Shown one piece after another: positions 1-6,921 of a stretch of DNA of 8,854 nucleotides (positions within the stretch are counted from its first letter, which is position 1; the number at the start of each line of letters is the position of its first letter). The translations under genes were made by a program, and so were the position numbers. The DNA comes from Rhodocyclaceae bacterium (lineage in GTDB: Bacteria; Pseudomonadota; Gammaproteobacteria; Burkholderiales; Rhodocyclaceae), in contig JADFDL010000053.1 in NCBI GenBank assembly GCA_018262875.1, positions 1 to 8,854 of the forward strand, given 5' to 3'. The notes under the pieces are model-generated. The model was not told the DNA's origin and did not search any database. It worked only from the letters and a program-made list of their open reading frames with translations.

Positions 1-356
1 ATGCCGTGCGCTACCGGCCGCTTGAGGGACAGACCCTGCGCCAGCTGGTCCGCTCGGGCGCGGACACCGCCGGGCTGCGCGAGCGGCTCGGCCGCTTCGT
101 CGCCGAGTTGCACGAGGCGGGCGTCTACTTCCGTTCGCTGCACCTGGGCAACATTGTCCTCACCCCGGCCGGCACGCTCGGCCTGATCGACATCGCCGAC
201 CTGCGCGCCGGGCGGCGGCCGATCCCGCCGCACCGCCGGCGGCGCAACCTGCAGCACCTCCTGCGCGACGAGCAGGACCGCGCCTGGCTGCAGGCCGGCG
301 GCACGGCTTTCGACGCCGCCTACCGGCAGCAGGGACAGGAGCTCGCGCGGCGATGA
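1..356 (+). CDS. InaA/WaaP-like LPS kinase family protein, 3' part only
   Basis: This is the C-terminal 117 residues of a protein whose start lies before the window; the frame is open from base 3 to the TGA at 354-356. The GTG at base 6 is only an internal valine, because the kinase N-lobe would be missing. The visible part matches the C-lobe of small protein-kinase-fold enzymes acting on lipopolysaccharide core sugars (InaA/WaaP group, often labelled toluene tolerance protein). A hinge-like YRPLEGQTLRQL comes first, then LHEAGVYFRSLHLGNIVL (catalytic-loop region) and LGLIDIADL (metal-binding Asp region), then a basic stretch with RRNLQHLLRD. The usual catalytic-loop HxD is replaced by FRS, so the expected Asp is Ser here, while the downstream Asn and the second Asp are kept. 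It is therefore either an atypical kinase or a pseudokinase; the substrate cannot be read. It overlaps the next gene by ATGA, which points to a shared operon. Confidence 0.75.
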   Translation, partial: AVRYRPLEGQTLRQLVRSGADTAGLRERLGRFVAELHEAGVYFRSLHLGNIVLTPAGTLGLIDIADLRAGRRPIPPHRRRRNLQHLLRDEQDRAWLQAGGTAFDAAYRQQGQELARR

Positions 357-2290
357 GGCCGGACGCAACGGACTTCCGCGCCGACATCAACGGCCTGCGC
401 GCCGTGGCCGTGCTGGCCGTCGTGCTGTTCCACTTCGGCGTCGCCGGCTTCTCCGGCGGCTTCGTCGGCGTCGATGTGTTCTTCGTCATCTCCGGCTATC
501 TGATGACACGCATCATCCTCGCTCCCCTCGCCGAACAGCGCTTCTCGGTGCTGCGCTTCTACCTGGCGCGGGCGCGCCGCATCTTCCCGGCGCTGGCCGT
601 GCTGGGCGCACTGCTGCTCGCCTACGGCTGGTTCAAGTTCTCGCCGATGGACTACAAGACGCTGGCCAAGCACGCCGGCGCCAGCCTGCTGTTCTTCTCC
701 AACCAGGTGTACTGGAAGGAATCGGGCTACTTTGACGCGGATGCGCACGAGAAGTGGCTGCTGCACACCTGGTCGCTTTCCGTCGAGTGGCAGTTCTACC
801 TGCTCTACCCGTTGCTGATCGTCGCCGTGCATCGGTTGTTCCGGCGGCCGGGCGGCGTCGCCGGCGCGTTGTGGGCGGTCTTCCTCGCCTCGCTCGCCTG
901 GTCGGCCTGGCTGGCCTTCGCCAACCCGTCGAAGGCCTTCTTCCTGCTGCCGACGCGCGCCTGGGAGATGCTGGCCGGCGGCTTGATCTATGTGCACCAG
1001 GGCGCCTGCAACCGCCTGGCGCGGGGCCGGGGGTGGCTGGAACCGGCCGGCCTCGCCGCAATCCTCGCAGCCAGCCTGCTGCTCACGGCGGACACCCCCT
1101 GGCCGGGCCTCGCCGCGCTGCTGCCGGTCGGCGGCGCCATGCTGGTGATCCTCGACAGCGGCGGCAGGACGCGCCTGCTCGGCAGCGCCGCCATCCAGGG
1201 CATCGGCCGCTGGTCGTACTCGATCTACCTGTGGCACTGGCCCGTCGTCGTCTGGTTGCACCAAAGTCAGTCCCAGCGGGACGGCGCCTGGATCGCCGCC
1301 GGCATGGCGGCCTCCATCCTGCTCGGCTGGCTCTCCTTCCGCCTCGTCGAGATTCCGGCGCGCGGCTTCGTCAGCCGCTTCAGCCTGGCGCCGGCACTGG
1401 CCGCCTGCGCCGCGATGGTGCTGCTGCCTTTCGCCGTCGCCGTCGTCTTCCACTACCAGAGCGAGCGCCTGATGACGCTGCGCTTCAAGGACCATCCGCG
1501 CCTGGCGGATGTCCGCGCCCTGGAAGTCTTTCAGGCACGCTATTTCAATGAGCTGTACAAGCCGCTCTACCGCGAAGGCAGCTGCTTCATGACGCCGGAC
1601 AAGTCCCATGACGGCTTCGCGCCGGAATGCGCCGGCGAGCGCACGCGCATCGTGCTGTGGGGCGATTCCCACGCGGCGCATCTTTGGCCCGGCCTCAAGG
1701 CCGCAGCGGAACCGGGCACGGCAGCGCAATGGACGGCCTCGGGCTGCCCGCCTCTCCTGAACGAGGAATTCGCCAAGCGCCCGCATTGCCGTACCATCAA
1801 CGACTGGGTCCTGCGCAAGGTGATGGAGGCGCGGCCGCAAGTCCTCATCCTCGCCGGCGCCTGGGTCAAGCACGACGAAGCGACGATCCGCCGCGGACTG
1901 ACTGAGACGCTGGCGCGACTGCGTGCCGACCCGGCCTGGCGCCCGCGCATCGTGCTGGTCGGCAGCGTGCCGGCCTGGCGCAAGCCGCTGCCCCGGCTGC
2001 TCGCCAGCGACTTCCTCGGCGGGGACGAGCGGCAGCGTTCGCCCAACGATCTCGACCGGGACATGTCCCGCCGCGACGCATTGGTCCGACAGCTCGCCGG
2101 CGCGCAGGCGGAATTCTTCTCGCCGATATCCGTCGCCTGCAACGACGAAGGCTGCCTGCGCTACATCGAAAAAGACGGTGCGCGGCTCCCCCTCGCCTTC
2201 GACTACGGCCACCTGATCGAGGAAAGCTCGGTGATGGTCGTGGCGGCGCTGTTCCGGCAGCTCGGCGAAGCCAGGCCACGGCAGCCATGA
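353..2290 (+). CDS. OafA-type membrane O-acyltransferase with C-terminal SGNH domain
   Basis: This 645-residue inner-membrane protein is expected to acylate (commonly acetylate) a surface glycan sugar. The N-terminal acyltransferase-3 domain (about 8-340) shows DINGLRAVAV at 11-20, the conserved His27 in LFHF, GGFVGVDVFFVISGYL at 35-50, the RxxR-type RARRIFP at 73-79, HTWSLSVEWQFYLLYP at 138-153, WSYSIYLWHWP at 287-297 and VEIPAR at 332-337. A last membrane segment (about 346-366) leads to a periplasmic SGNH domain. That domain has GDSH at 437-440 (nucleophile Ser439) and DYGH at 617-620 (Asp617, His620), completing the triad. It carries six cysteines (411, 425, 465, 479, 596, 601), which fits disulfides in the periplasm. 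In characterised OafA/OafB-like proteins the membrane domain passes the acyl group across and the SGNH domain finishes the transfer. Length is normal for the fused family. The ATG overlaps the upstream stop (ATGA), with AGGAG at 337-341 as a distant ribosome site. Family call is firm; acyl group and acceptor are unknown. Confidence 0.93.
   Translation: MRPDATDFRADINGLRAVAVLAVVLFHFGVAGFSGGFVGVDVFFVISGYLMTRIILAPLAEQRFSVLRFYLARARRIFPALAVLGALLLAYGWFKFSPMDYKTLAKHAGASLLFFSNQVYWKESGYFDADAHEKWLLHTWSLSVEWQFYLLYPLLIVAVHRLFRRPGGVAGALWAVFLASLAWSAWLAFANPSKAFFLLPTRAWEMLAGGLIYVHQGACNRLARGRGWLEPAGLAAILAASLLLTADTPWPGLAALLPVGGAMLVILDSGGRTRLLGSAAIQGIGRWSYSIYLWHWPVVVWLHQSQSQRDGAWIAAGMAASILLGWLSFRLVEIPARGFVSRFSLAPALAACAAMVLLPFAVAVVFHYQSERLMTLRFKDHPRLADVRALEVFQARYFNELYKPLYREGSCFMTPDKSHDGFAPECAGERTRIVLWGDSHAAHLWPGLKAAAEPGTAAQWTASGCPPLLNEEFAKRPHCRTINDWVLRKVMEARPQVLILAGAWVKHDEATIRRGLTETLARLRADPAWRPRIVLVGSVPAWRKPLPRLLASDFLGGDERQRSPNDLDRDMSRRDALVRQLAGAQAEFFSPISVACNDEGCLRYIEKDGARLPLAFDYGHLIEESSVMVVAALFRQLGEARPRQP
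1262..1290 (+). repeat. 29-base near-repeat, copy 1
   Basis: This stretch matches 5102-5130 at 26 of 29 positions on the same DNA strand: an identical 13-base block (caaagtcagtccc), a 5-base segment with three differences, and an identical 11-base block (gacggcgcctg). It lies within the acyltransferase gene and encodes part of a loop rich in Gln and Ser (303-312). Confidence 0.6.
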
Positions 2291-3267
2291 GCACCCGCCT
2301 GCTCTTCGTCTCCAAGGGCGAGGAGGCCTCCTCGACGCGCTACCGCGCACTGCATTTCTTCCCGCTGTGGCGGGCGGCCGGCTTCGAGCCCTCGCATGTC
2401 ACGGCCTCCGGCGGCGTCAAGGCCACCGTCGACATGCTGCGGCAGGCAAAACGCGCCGACGTGGTGGTCGTGCTGCGCAAGACTTTTCCGGCGGCCCTGC
2501 TCTGGCTGCTGCGGCGCGCTTCGCGCCGGCTGGTGTTCGATTTCGACGACGCCATCTTCTGCAACACCGACGGCACGCCTTCGCGCACGCGCATGGCGCG
2601 CTTCGCGGCGATGGCGCGCACCTGCGACCATGTCTTCGCCGGCAACGCCTTCCTCGCGCGGCACGCCGCCGCCTTCAACCCGGCGGTGACGCTGGTCCCC
2701 ACCTGCGTGGACGTCACCCGCTACCGCATCGAGGCGGACAAGCCGGCCGATTCGCTGGACCTGGTGTGGATCGGCAGCCATTCGACGCGCAAGTACCTGG
2801 CGGAGGCGATGCCATGGCTGAAGGTGGCGGCCGACGCGGTGCCTGAGCTGCGCCTGAAGATCGTCGCCGACTTCGACCTGCCCGGCTGCGGCGTGACGAC
2901 GCTGCCGGTGGCCTGGCGCGCCGGGTCGGAGGCGCAGGAGCTGGCCGCTTCGCACATCGGCATCGCGCCGATGCGCGACGACGACTGGAGCCGCGGCAAG
3001 TGTGCGCTGAAGGTGCTGCAGTACATGGCGGCCGGCCTGCCGGTAGTGTCGTCGAAGGCCGGCGCGAACGCCGAGGTGATCGTCGAGGGCGAAACGGGAT
3101 ATCTCGTCTCCACTGTGGCGGAATGGACGGAGCGCATCGCGCAACTCGCAAGGGATGCCGAACTGCGCCGGCGCCTGGGGGAGGCGGGGCGCCGTCTCGG
3201 GGCGACTGACTATTCCGTCGAACCGGTTTTCGGGCGGCTGCGTTCCGTAATCGAAGGGCTGGCCTGA
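2287..3267 (+). CDS. GT-B fold glycosyltransferase (group 1/GT4-like)
   Basis: This 326-residue cytoplasmic glycosyltransferase probably uses a nucleotide sugar to extend a lipid-linked or core glycan. The N-terminal half begins RLLFVSKG and has TRYRALHFF at 17-25, a form seen in GT4-like enzymes, and FDFDDAIF at 84-91. VPTCVDVTRY (137-146) marks the linker to the C-terminal donor domain. That domain has WIGSHSTRKYL at 161-171, GIAPM at 225-229, and GKCALKVLQYMAAGLPVV at 237-254, followed by the loop up to GETGYLV (268-274). The Lys/Leu/Gly-Pro-Val-Val pattern is the usual nucleotide-sugar site, although the classical EX7E glutamates are not clear. There is no signal peptide or membrane segment, and length is at the short end for GT4. 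Its start overlaps the acyltransferase stop by ATGA (2287-2290). Its last 58 bases overlap the convergent GT39 gene. Donor and acceptor cannot be told from sequence. Confidence 0.9.
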   Translation: MSTRLLFVSKGEEASSTRYRALHFFPLWRAAGFEPSHVTASGGVKATVDMLRQAKRADVVVVLRKTFPAALLWLLRRASRRLVFDFDDAIFCNTDGTPSRTRMARFAAMARTCDHVFAGNAFLARHAAAFNPAVTLVPTCVDVTRYRIEADKPADSLDLVWIGSHSTRKYLAEAMPWLKVAADAVPELRLKIVADFDLPGCGVTTLPVAWRAGSEAQELAASHIGIAPMRDDDWSRGKCALKVLQYMAAGLPVVSSKAGANAEVIVEGETGYLVSTVAEWTERIAQLARDAELRRRLGEAGRRLGATDYSVEPVFGRLRSVIEGLA

Positions 3268-4730
3268 GCCGGCGCCGGCACGGCGACGATCACCGCGTCG
3301 CCGGCCTTGTTGGCGAAGCGCTGCACCGGCTGAAGGCGATAGGCCGTCAGCCATTTCTCGACGCCCTCATCGTTGCGCGGCGCCTCGACGGCGACCATGT
3401 CGATGCGTTTCTGCACCAGTGCCGCTCCCAGCGCCGCGCGGTCCTGGCTGACGGCTTGCGCAGCCCGCCAGCCGGCGTAATAGGCGATGCGCGCATTGTC
3501 GACGCCGACGCGCGCCGCATCGTGCGCGTTGGCGCCCAGCCAGCGCCCGGCTTCGACGATGTGCGTCTTCTTCGGCGAGAGGGACACGACGTTCGCCGCC
3601 ATGGTCAGCAGCGCCAGCGCCACCATCGGCCATTTCCAGCGCGGGAAGCGCTGCATCAGCCAGGCCAGCCCGGCGGCGGCGGCCGGCACCGCGAGCAGGT
3701 TGAGCAGGCTGACGTAGCGGCCGACGAGGAAGAACTGGTGCGTGACGAAGGCGGCCAGCACCAGCAGGTAGGCGAGAAAGGCCCAGGGCAGCGGCTGCCA
3801 GCGCGACAGGGCAGCCTTCGCCGGGCGGGCCACGAAGGCATACGCGAGCGGCACGACGAACACGCCCGCCATCTTGAGGAACTTCACCGGGATGATCGAG
3901 AGCAGCCCGAAAAAGAGGACATAGGCCGCTTCCTCGCGCGAATACTTGCTGAGCACCGACTCGCTCATGTGGCCGGCCGCTTCGCCGAGTAGCCGCAGCT
4001 TGCGCAGCGGATTGGCGGCCTCGATGTAATAGCCCACCCGGTTCGGCAGCACGACCAGTCCGCTGCCGACGAGCACGCCCGCCAGGGCCGCGCCCGCCAG
4101 CGGCAGGCTGCCGAGCATCAGGGCGCGCCGCAGGCGTTGTCCGGGCGGCGCCGCAAACGCCTGCCACAGCATCAGCGCCGGATAGAAGGCCACCGCCTCG
4201 AGGCGGAACAGGGCAGCGATGCCGAGGGCCAGCTGGCAGGCGAGCGCCCCGCGCCAGCGCGGCGCGGCTTCCTCCCAGCGCATCGCCAGCCAGAAGGCCA
4301 GCAGGCAGAAGAACCAGAAGCCGTATTCGCGCAACAACTCGCCTCGATAGCTGTTGTAGGCCGGCATGGCCAGCACGACCAGGCATGCCACCCAGGCGGC
4401 TTCCGGCAGGCGATGGCGCGTGATGACAACGAGCAGGCTGCAGGCGCCCGCCAGAAAGAAGGCGTTGAGCAGGTGCCCGGACGTTTCCGGCGCCAGCCCC
4501 GTCAGGGCCGACAGGCCGGCCATCAGCATCGACAGGAACTGCCAGTCGACGCCGTTGCGCTGCAGCGCGAATCCCTGTTCGAGCATCGCGCGCGCCGCGT
4601 CGACGTAGAAAATGCCGTCGCGGTTGATCAGCGCTCCGCCAAGGGCAATCCACGACAGCAGCAGGCTCGCCATGAAGGCTGCACGCACAGGGCCGATTGT
4701 CCGCATCGCCGCCATCAGCCGCACAATCAT
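3210..4730 (-). CDS. GT39-like polytopic membrane glycosyltransferase (divergent), last gene of the minus operon
   Basis: This 506-residue integral membrane protein has about ten or more hydrophobic segments and a soluble C-terminal part (about 385-490). Near the first predicted periplasmic loop it has RDGIFYVDAARAMLEQG (37-53), matching the GT39/ArnT pattern Asp-x-x-x-Tyr followed by Gly 15 residues after the Asp. Asp38 is therefore a good candidate for the catalytic Asp, though the usual neighbouring Glu is Gly39. Other charged loop motifs are RGELLREYGFWF at 129-140 and FRLEAVAFYP at 175-184. The KPPL motif of ArnT is absent, so it belongs to a more distant GT39 branch than the gene before it. 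Such enzymes transfer sugars from polyprenyl phosphates on the periplasmic side. The ATG at 4730 overlaps the upstream stop by ATGA, and purine-rich GGGGGTAG lies just before it. The last 18 residues are polar and read across the end of the convergent gene, and may be an added tail. Substrate unknown. Confidence 0.82.
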   Translation of the reverse strand: MIVRLMAAMRTIGPVRAAFMASLLLSWIALGGALINRDGIFYVDAARAMLEQGFALQRNGVDWQFLSMLMAGLSALTGLAPETSGHLLNAFFLAGACSLLVVITRHRLPEAAWVACLVVLAMPAYNSYRGELLREYGFWFFCLLAFWLAMRWEEAAPRWRGALACQLALGIAALFRLEAVAFYPALMLWQAFAAPPGQRLRRALMLGSLPLAGAALAGVLVGSGLVVLPNRVGYYIEAANPLRKLRLLGEAAGHMSESVLSKYSREEAAYVLFFGLLSIIPVKFLKMAGVFVVPLAYAFVARPAKAALSRWQPLPWAFLAYLLVLAAFVTHQFFLVGRYVSLLNLLAVPAAAAGLAWLMQRFPRWKWPMVALALLTMAANVVSLSPKKTHIVEAGRWLGANAHDAARVGVDNARIAYYAGWRAAQAVSQDRAALGAALVQKRIDMVAVEAPRNDEGVEKWLTAYRLQPVQRFANKAGDAVIVAVPAPAQASPSITERSRPKTGSTE

Positions 4731-6187
4731 TTTCTACCCCCGGTCAGAAACACTCTTAGTGCCGATTTTCCGCCGTCTGGCGGCCAACGGAACACTTCCT
4801 TTATGCTCGGACCGCCGGGGCCGAACAGGCGCGGAAAATCCTCCGGCGATTCCACCGCCAGCAGCACCGGCGCCGTGCCGTTCGCCAAGCGCAACGCTTC
4901 CTCCTCGCCGACCCAGGTGCGGAAGGTGCCGAGGCCGAGCTGCAGCGTGACCGGCGTGTCCAGATGGCGGAGCAGCTTCACGTCGAGACCGCTCGCCGCC
5001 AGCGCGCGGGCGGCCCGCTCAGCCTCGACGGTGTAGCGCACTTCCTCGCTGTCGCGCGCGGCCTTGTCATGATAGGTCCACCAAGCTCCGCAGAGGAAGA
5101 ACAAAGTCAGTCCCGCCAGGACGGCGCCTGTCAGGCGTCCGCCGATGCGTTCGGCCAGGCGCGCCATTTCGCGGCCGGTGAGCAGCGCCGCCGCCGGCCA
5201 CAGCGGCAGCAGCAAGTCGCCGCGATGGTGCGACGCAAGGGAAAACAGGACGATGCCGCCGACGATCCAGCAGAAGAGGAAGCGCTCGAAGCGGCGTGCG
5301 TCCGCCGCCACGGCGGGATGGCGGACGATGCGCCACAGGCCGTACAGGGCGAACAGGCTGAAGGGCAGGAAGCGCAGGATGAAATAGAGGGTCGGCTTGG
5401 GCAGGTTGCGGCCGGGGAAGCCGCCCTTGCCGACGCCGGTGGCCTGCCCGACCAGTTCCTCGAAGAACAGCTTGTTGGCCAGCGGCTCGCCGGCCGAGAC
5501 GAGGGCCGGCACGAGCCAGCCCAAGGTCAGCAGCAGGAACACGGCGATGCCGGCCCAATGCGTGCCTGTCGGGCGCGGCGTGGCGGGATCGCTGCGCCGC
5601 TCCCAGAACCAGGCCAGCAGGCCCATGGCGGCGAGCACCAGGCCGAGCGGGCCCTTGATCAGGGTGGCGAGCGCAGCCCAGAACCAGAACGGCGTCCAGC
5701 CGCCGCCGCGCGCCCAGGCGCGGTGCGCGGCAAGGGCGCCTGCTGCCACGACCAGCGCGAACAGCGCGTCGGTGCGCACCAGGGCGATGTGCTTGGACAT
5801 CATCGGTGCCAGCACCACGGCGAGCCCGGCCAGCCCGCCGGCCAGCGCCCCATAGCGCCGCCGCCCGACCTCGAGGACGAAGAGCGCCATGGCCAGCACG
5901 GCGAGCGCGGACGGCAGGGCCAGCGTCAGCCGGTTGATGCCGCCGATTTCGGCGAAGACGGAAGCGGCCCAGGTATGCAGCGGCGGCTTCGACATGATGC
6001 GGCCGCGGATGTCCTGCTGCACCAGCCAGTGGCCTTCCCAGACCACATCCATGACGTAGCCGACGTTGCGGTCCTGCGCGTCGGCTTCGAGGTTGGACGG
6101 GCCGGTCAGGCGCAGCGCGAAGAGCGCCAGGACCAGCGCCGCCAGGAGGACGCCCCAGACCAGCGGCCGCTTCCAGGCGGCGCCCAT
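4727..6187 (-). CDS. ArnT-like GT39 membrane glycosyltransferase
   Basis: This 486-residue protein of the ArnT/PMT superfamily is expected to move a sugar from undecaprenyl phosphate to lipid A, a core sugar or another periplasmic acceptor. After the first membrane helix (about 9-27) comes EADAQDRNVGYV (34-45), the catalytic loop; Asp36 is retained but the Glu of the usual DE pair is Ala37. It continues with EGHWLV (51-56) and SKPPLHTW (66-73), the typical KPPL element. RTDALFAL (138-145), LIKGPLGL (176-183) and DLLLPLWPAAALL (324-336) match further family landmarks. The soluble C-terminal region (about 375-486) would be periplasmic; length is a little shorter than the roughly 550 residues of ArnT itself. 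It starts by TGATG overlap with the VTT gene, with GGAG placed eight bases before the ATG as a good ribosome site, and ends by ATGA overlap with the second GT39 gene. The sugar is not identifiable; no arnA/B/C/D genes are visible, so aminoarabinose should not be assumed. Confidence 0.9.
   Translation of the reverse strand: MGAAWKRPLVWGVLLAALVLALFALRLTGPSNLEADAQDRNVGYVMDVVWEGHWLVQQDIRGRIMSKPPLHTWAASVFAEIGGINRLTLALPSALAVLAMALFVLEVGRRRYGALAGGLAGLAVVLAPMMSKHIALVRTDALFALVVAAGALAAHRAWARGGGWTPFWFWAALATLIKGPLGLVLAAMGLLAWFWERRSDPATPRPTGTHWAGIAVFLLLTLGWLVPALVSAGEPLANKLFFEELVGQATGVGKGGFPGRNLPKPTLYFILRFLPFSLFALYGLWRIVRHPAVAADARRFERFLFCWIVGGIVLFSLASHHRGDLLLPLWPAAALLTGREMARLAERIGGRLTGAVLAGLTLFFLCGAWWTYHDKAARDSEEVRYTVEAERAARALAASGLDVKLLRHLDTPVTLQLGLGTFRTWVGEEEALRLANGTAPVLLAVESPEDFPRLFGPGGPSIKEVFRWPPDGGKSALRVFLTGGRK
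5102..5130 (+). repeat. 29-base near-repeat, copy 2
   Basis: This is the partner of 1262-1290, with 26 of 29 bases identical. It lies within the ArnT-like gene, which is on the other strand, where the reverse complement encodes part of a membrane helix (about residues 353-362). Because the two copies are read in opposite directions, shared protein ancestry cannot explain the match. Confidence 0.6.
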
Positions 6188-6921
6188 CAGGATTTCTCCG
6201 GCTTGCCGCCGCGCCTGCGCCAGCGCCAGAGCAGGAAGGCGCCGACCAGCAGCACGACGCCGGCGGCGACCAGCTTGCCGACGCCGTCCATCGCCTGCTC
6301 GTCGACCACGCCGCTGCCGATCAGCACGGCGATGACGCCCTGTGGCAGGTAGCCGATGAAGGAGCCGACCAGGAACACCCGCGCGCTGACCTGGGAGAGC
6401 GCCAGTCCGCTGTTGATCATGACGCTGGAGAGCGGCAGCTGGCGGATCAGCACCACCGCCTTGATCGATGAGCGCACGTGGAAGGCCTTGCCGACGAGGC
6501 GATGGTTGCCGAAGCGTTCCTTCAGCCAGCCGCGCCCGCCGCTGCGCACGGCGCAGAAGGTGATGTAGGAGCCGATGAGCGAGCCGGCCTGCGCCAGCAT
6601 CAGCCCCTGCCAGAAGCCGAAGGCGAGCCCGCCGAGGACATAGAACATCAGGCGCGGCGCCCCCAGCGCCACCAGGCCCGTGACGATGGCGGCGTAGGTG
6701 GCCTCGGCCCAGAAATCGTCGCCGGCGAGATAGGCGCGCAGGTGGTGGATGTCGCGAACGACCGTGCCGACCGGGGTGAAGTAGAGCAGGACGAAGGCTG
6801 CCGCGGCGACGGCGAGCAGGATCAGCAGGCGGCGCAACTCCTTCGAGAAGCCGGGCGCCACCGACTCAAGCTCGATGTCGTCCTCTACGCCTTCCGGGAT
6901 GTCCTCCCCGGACTGGCTCAT
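6187..6921 (-). CDS. TVP38/TMEM64 (VTT/DedA-superfamily) membrane protein, candidate lipid translocase
   Basis: The gene encodes 244 residues from the ATG at 6921. The frame stays open further upstream, but that stretch is a shadow of the glycosyltransferase gene, and the ATGA overlap at 6918-6921 fixes the start. The N-terminus is acidic (about 1-20), followed by a first helix (about 31-48). The VTT core (about 75-205) shows APRLMFYVLGGLAFG (88-102), GSLIGSYITFCAVR (113-126), the re-entrant-type IRQLPLSSVMINSGLALS (159-176) and GSFIGYLPQGV (186-196). A last helix (about 212-233) ends in a basic RWRRRGGK tail. The VTT fold is shared by DedA/UptA, implicated in undecaprenyl-phosphate translocation, and by the eukaryotic scramblases TMEM41B and VMP1. 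No sugar-binding motif is visible. It lies between a DPM1-like enzyme that should make a polyprenyl-phosphate sugar and two GT39 enzymes that should use it, so a role in moving that lipid or recycling undecaprenyl phosphate is a reasonable inference. The family call is secure; the function is not demonstrated. Confidence 0.9.
   Translation of the reverse strand: MSQSGEDIPEGVEDDIELESVAPGFSKELRRLLILLAVAAAAFVLLYFTPVGTVVRDIHHLRAYLAGDDFWAEATYAAIVTGLVALGAPRLMFYVLGGLAFGFWQGLMLAQAGSLIGSYITFCAVRSGGRGWLKERFGNHRLVGKAFHVRSSIKAVVLIRQLPLSSVMINSGLALSQVSARVFLVGSFIGYLPQGVIAVLIGSGVVDEQAMDGVGKLVAAGVVLLVGAFLLWRWRRRGGKPEKS

Noticed and set aside
320..2350. A 676-codon open frame on the minus strand opposite the acyltransferase gene
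   Set aside because: It mirrors the GC-rich third positions of the real gene, its product is a low-complexity Arg/Ala/Gly/Glu mixture with no recognisable domain, and the plus strand carries clear family motifs throughout.
3268..3279. A perfect 12-base GC palindrome directly after the GT-B stop codon, considered as a terminator
   Set aside because: It has no loop and no T run on either strand, and it encodes an Ala-Pro run in the convergent gene; such words are common in GC-rich DNA.
4731..4780. An AT-richer patch before the second GT39 gene, considered as an internal promoter
   Set aside because: It codes for the end of the ArnT-like protein, and no -35/-10 pair with correct spacing is visible; the short cact/agtg stem is too weak to matter.
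4727..6187. Naming the ArnT-like gene arnT
   Set aside because: No aminoarabinose pathway genes are present in the window and the motif residues differ, so only the family level is supported.
4964..6352. A 462-codon plus-strand open frame opposite the ArnT-like gene
   Set aside because: The product is rich in Gln, Arg, Ala and Gly without motifs; the minus strand encodes a well-motivated membrane protein. The same applies to plus-strand frames at 4137-5036, 6478-7098, 6933-7715 and 7778-8623.
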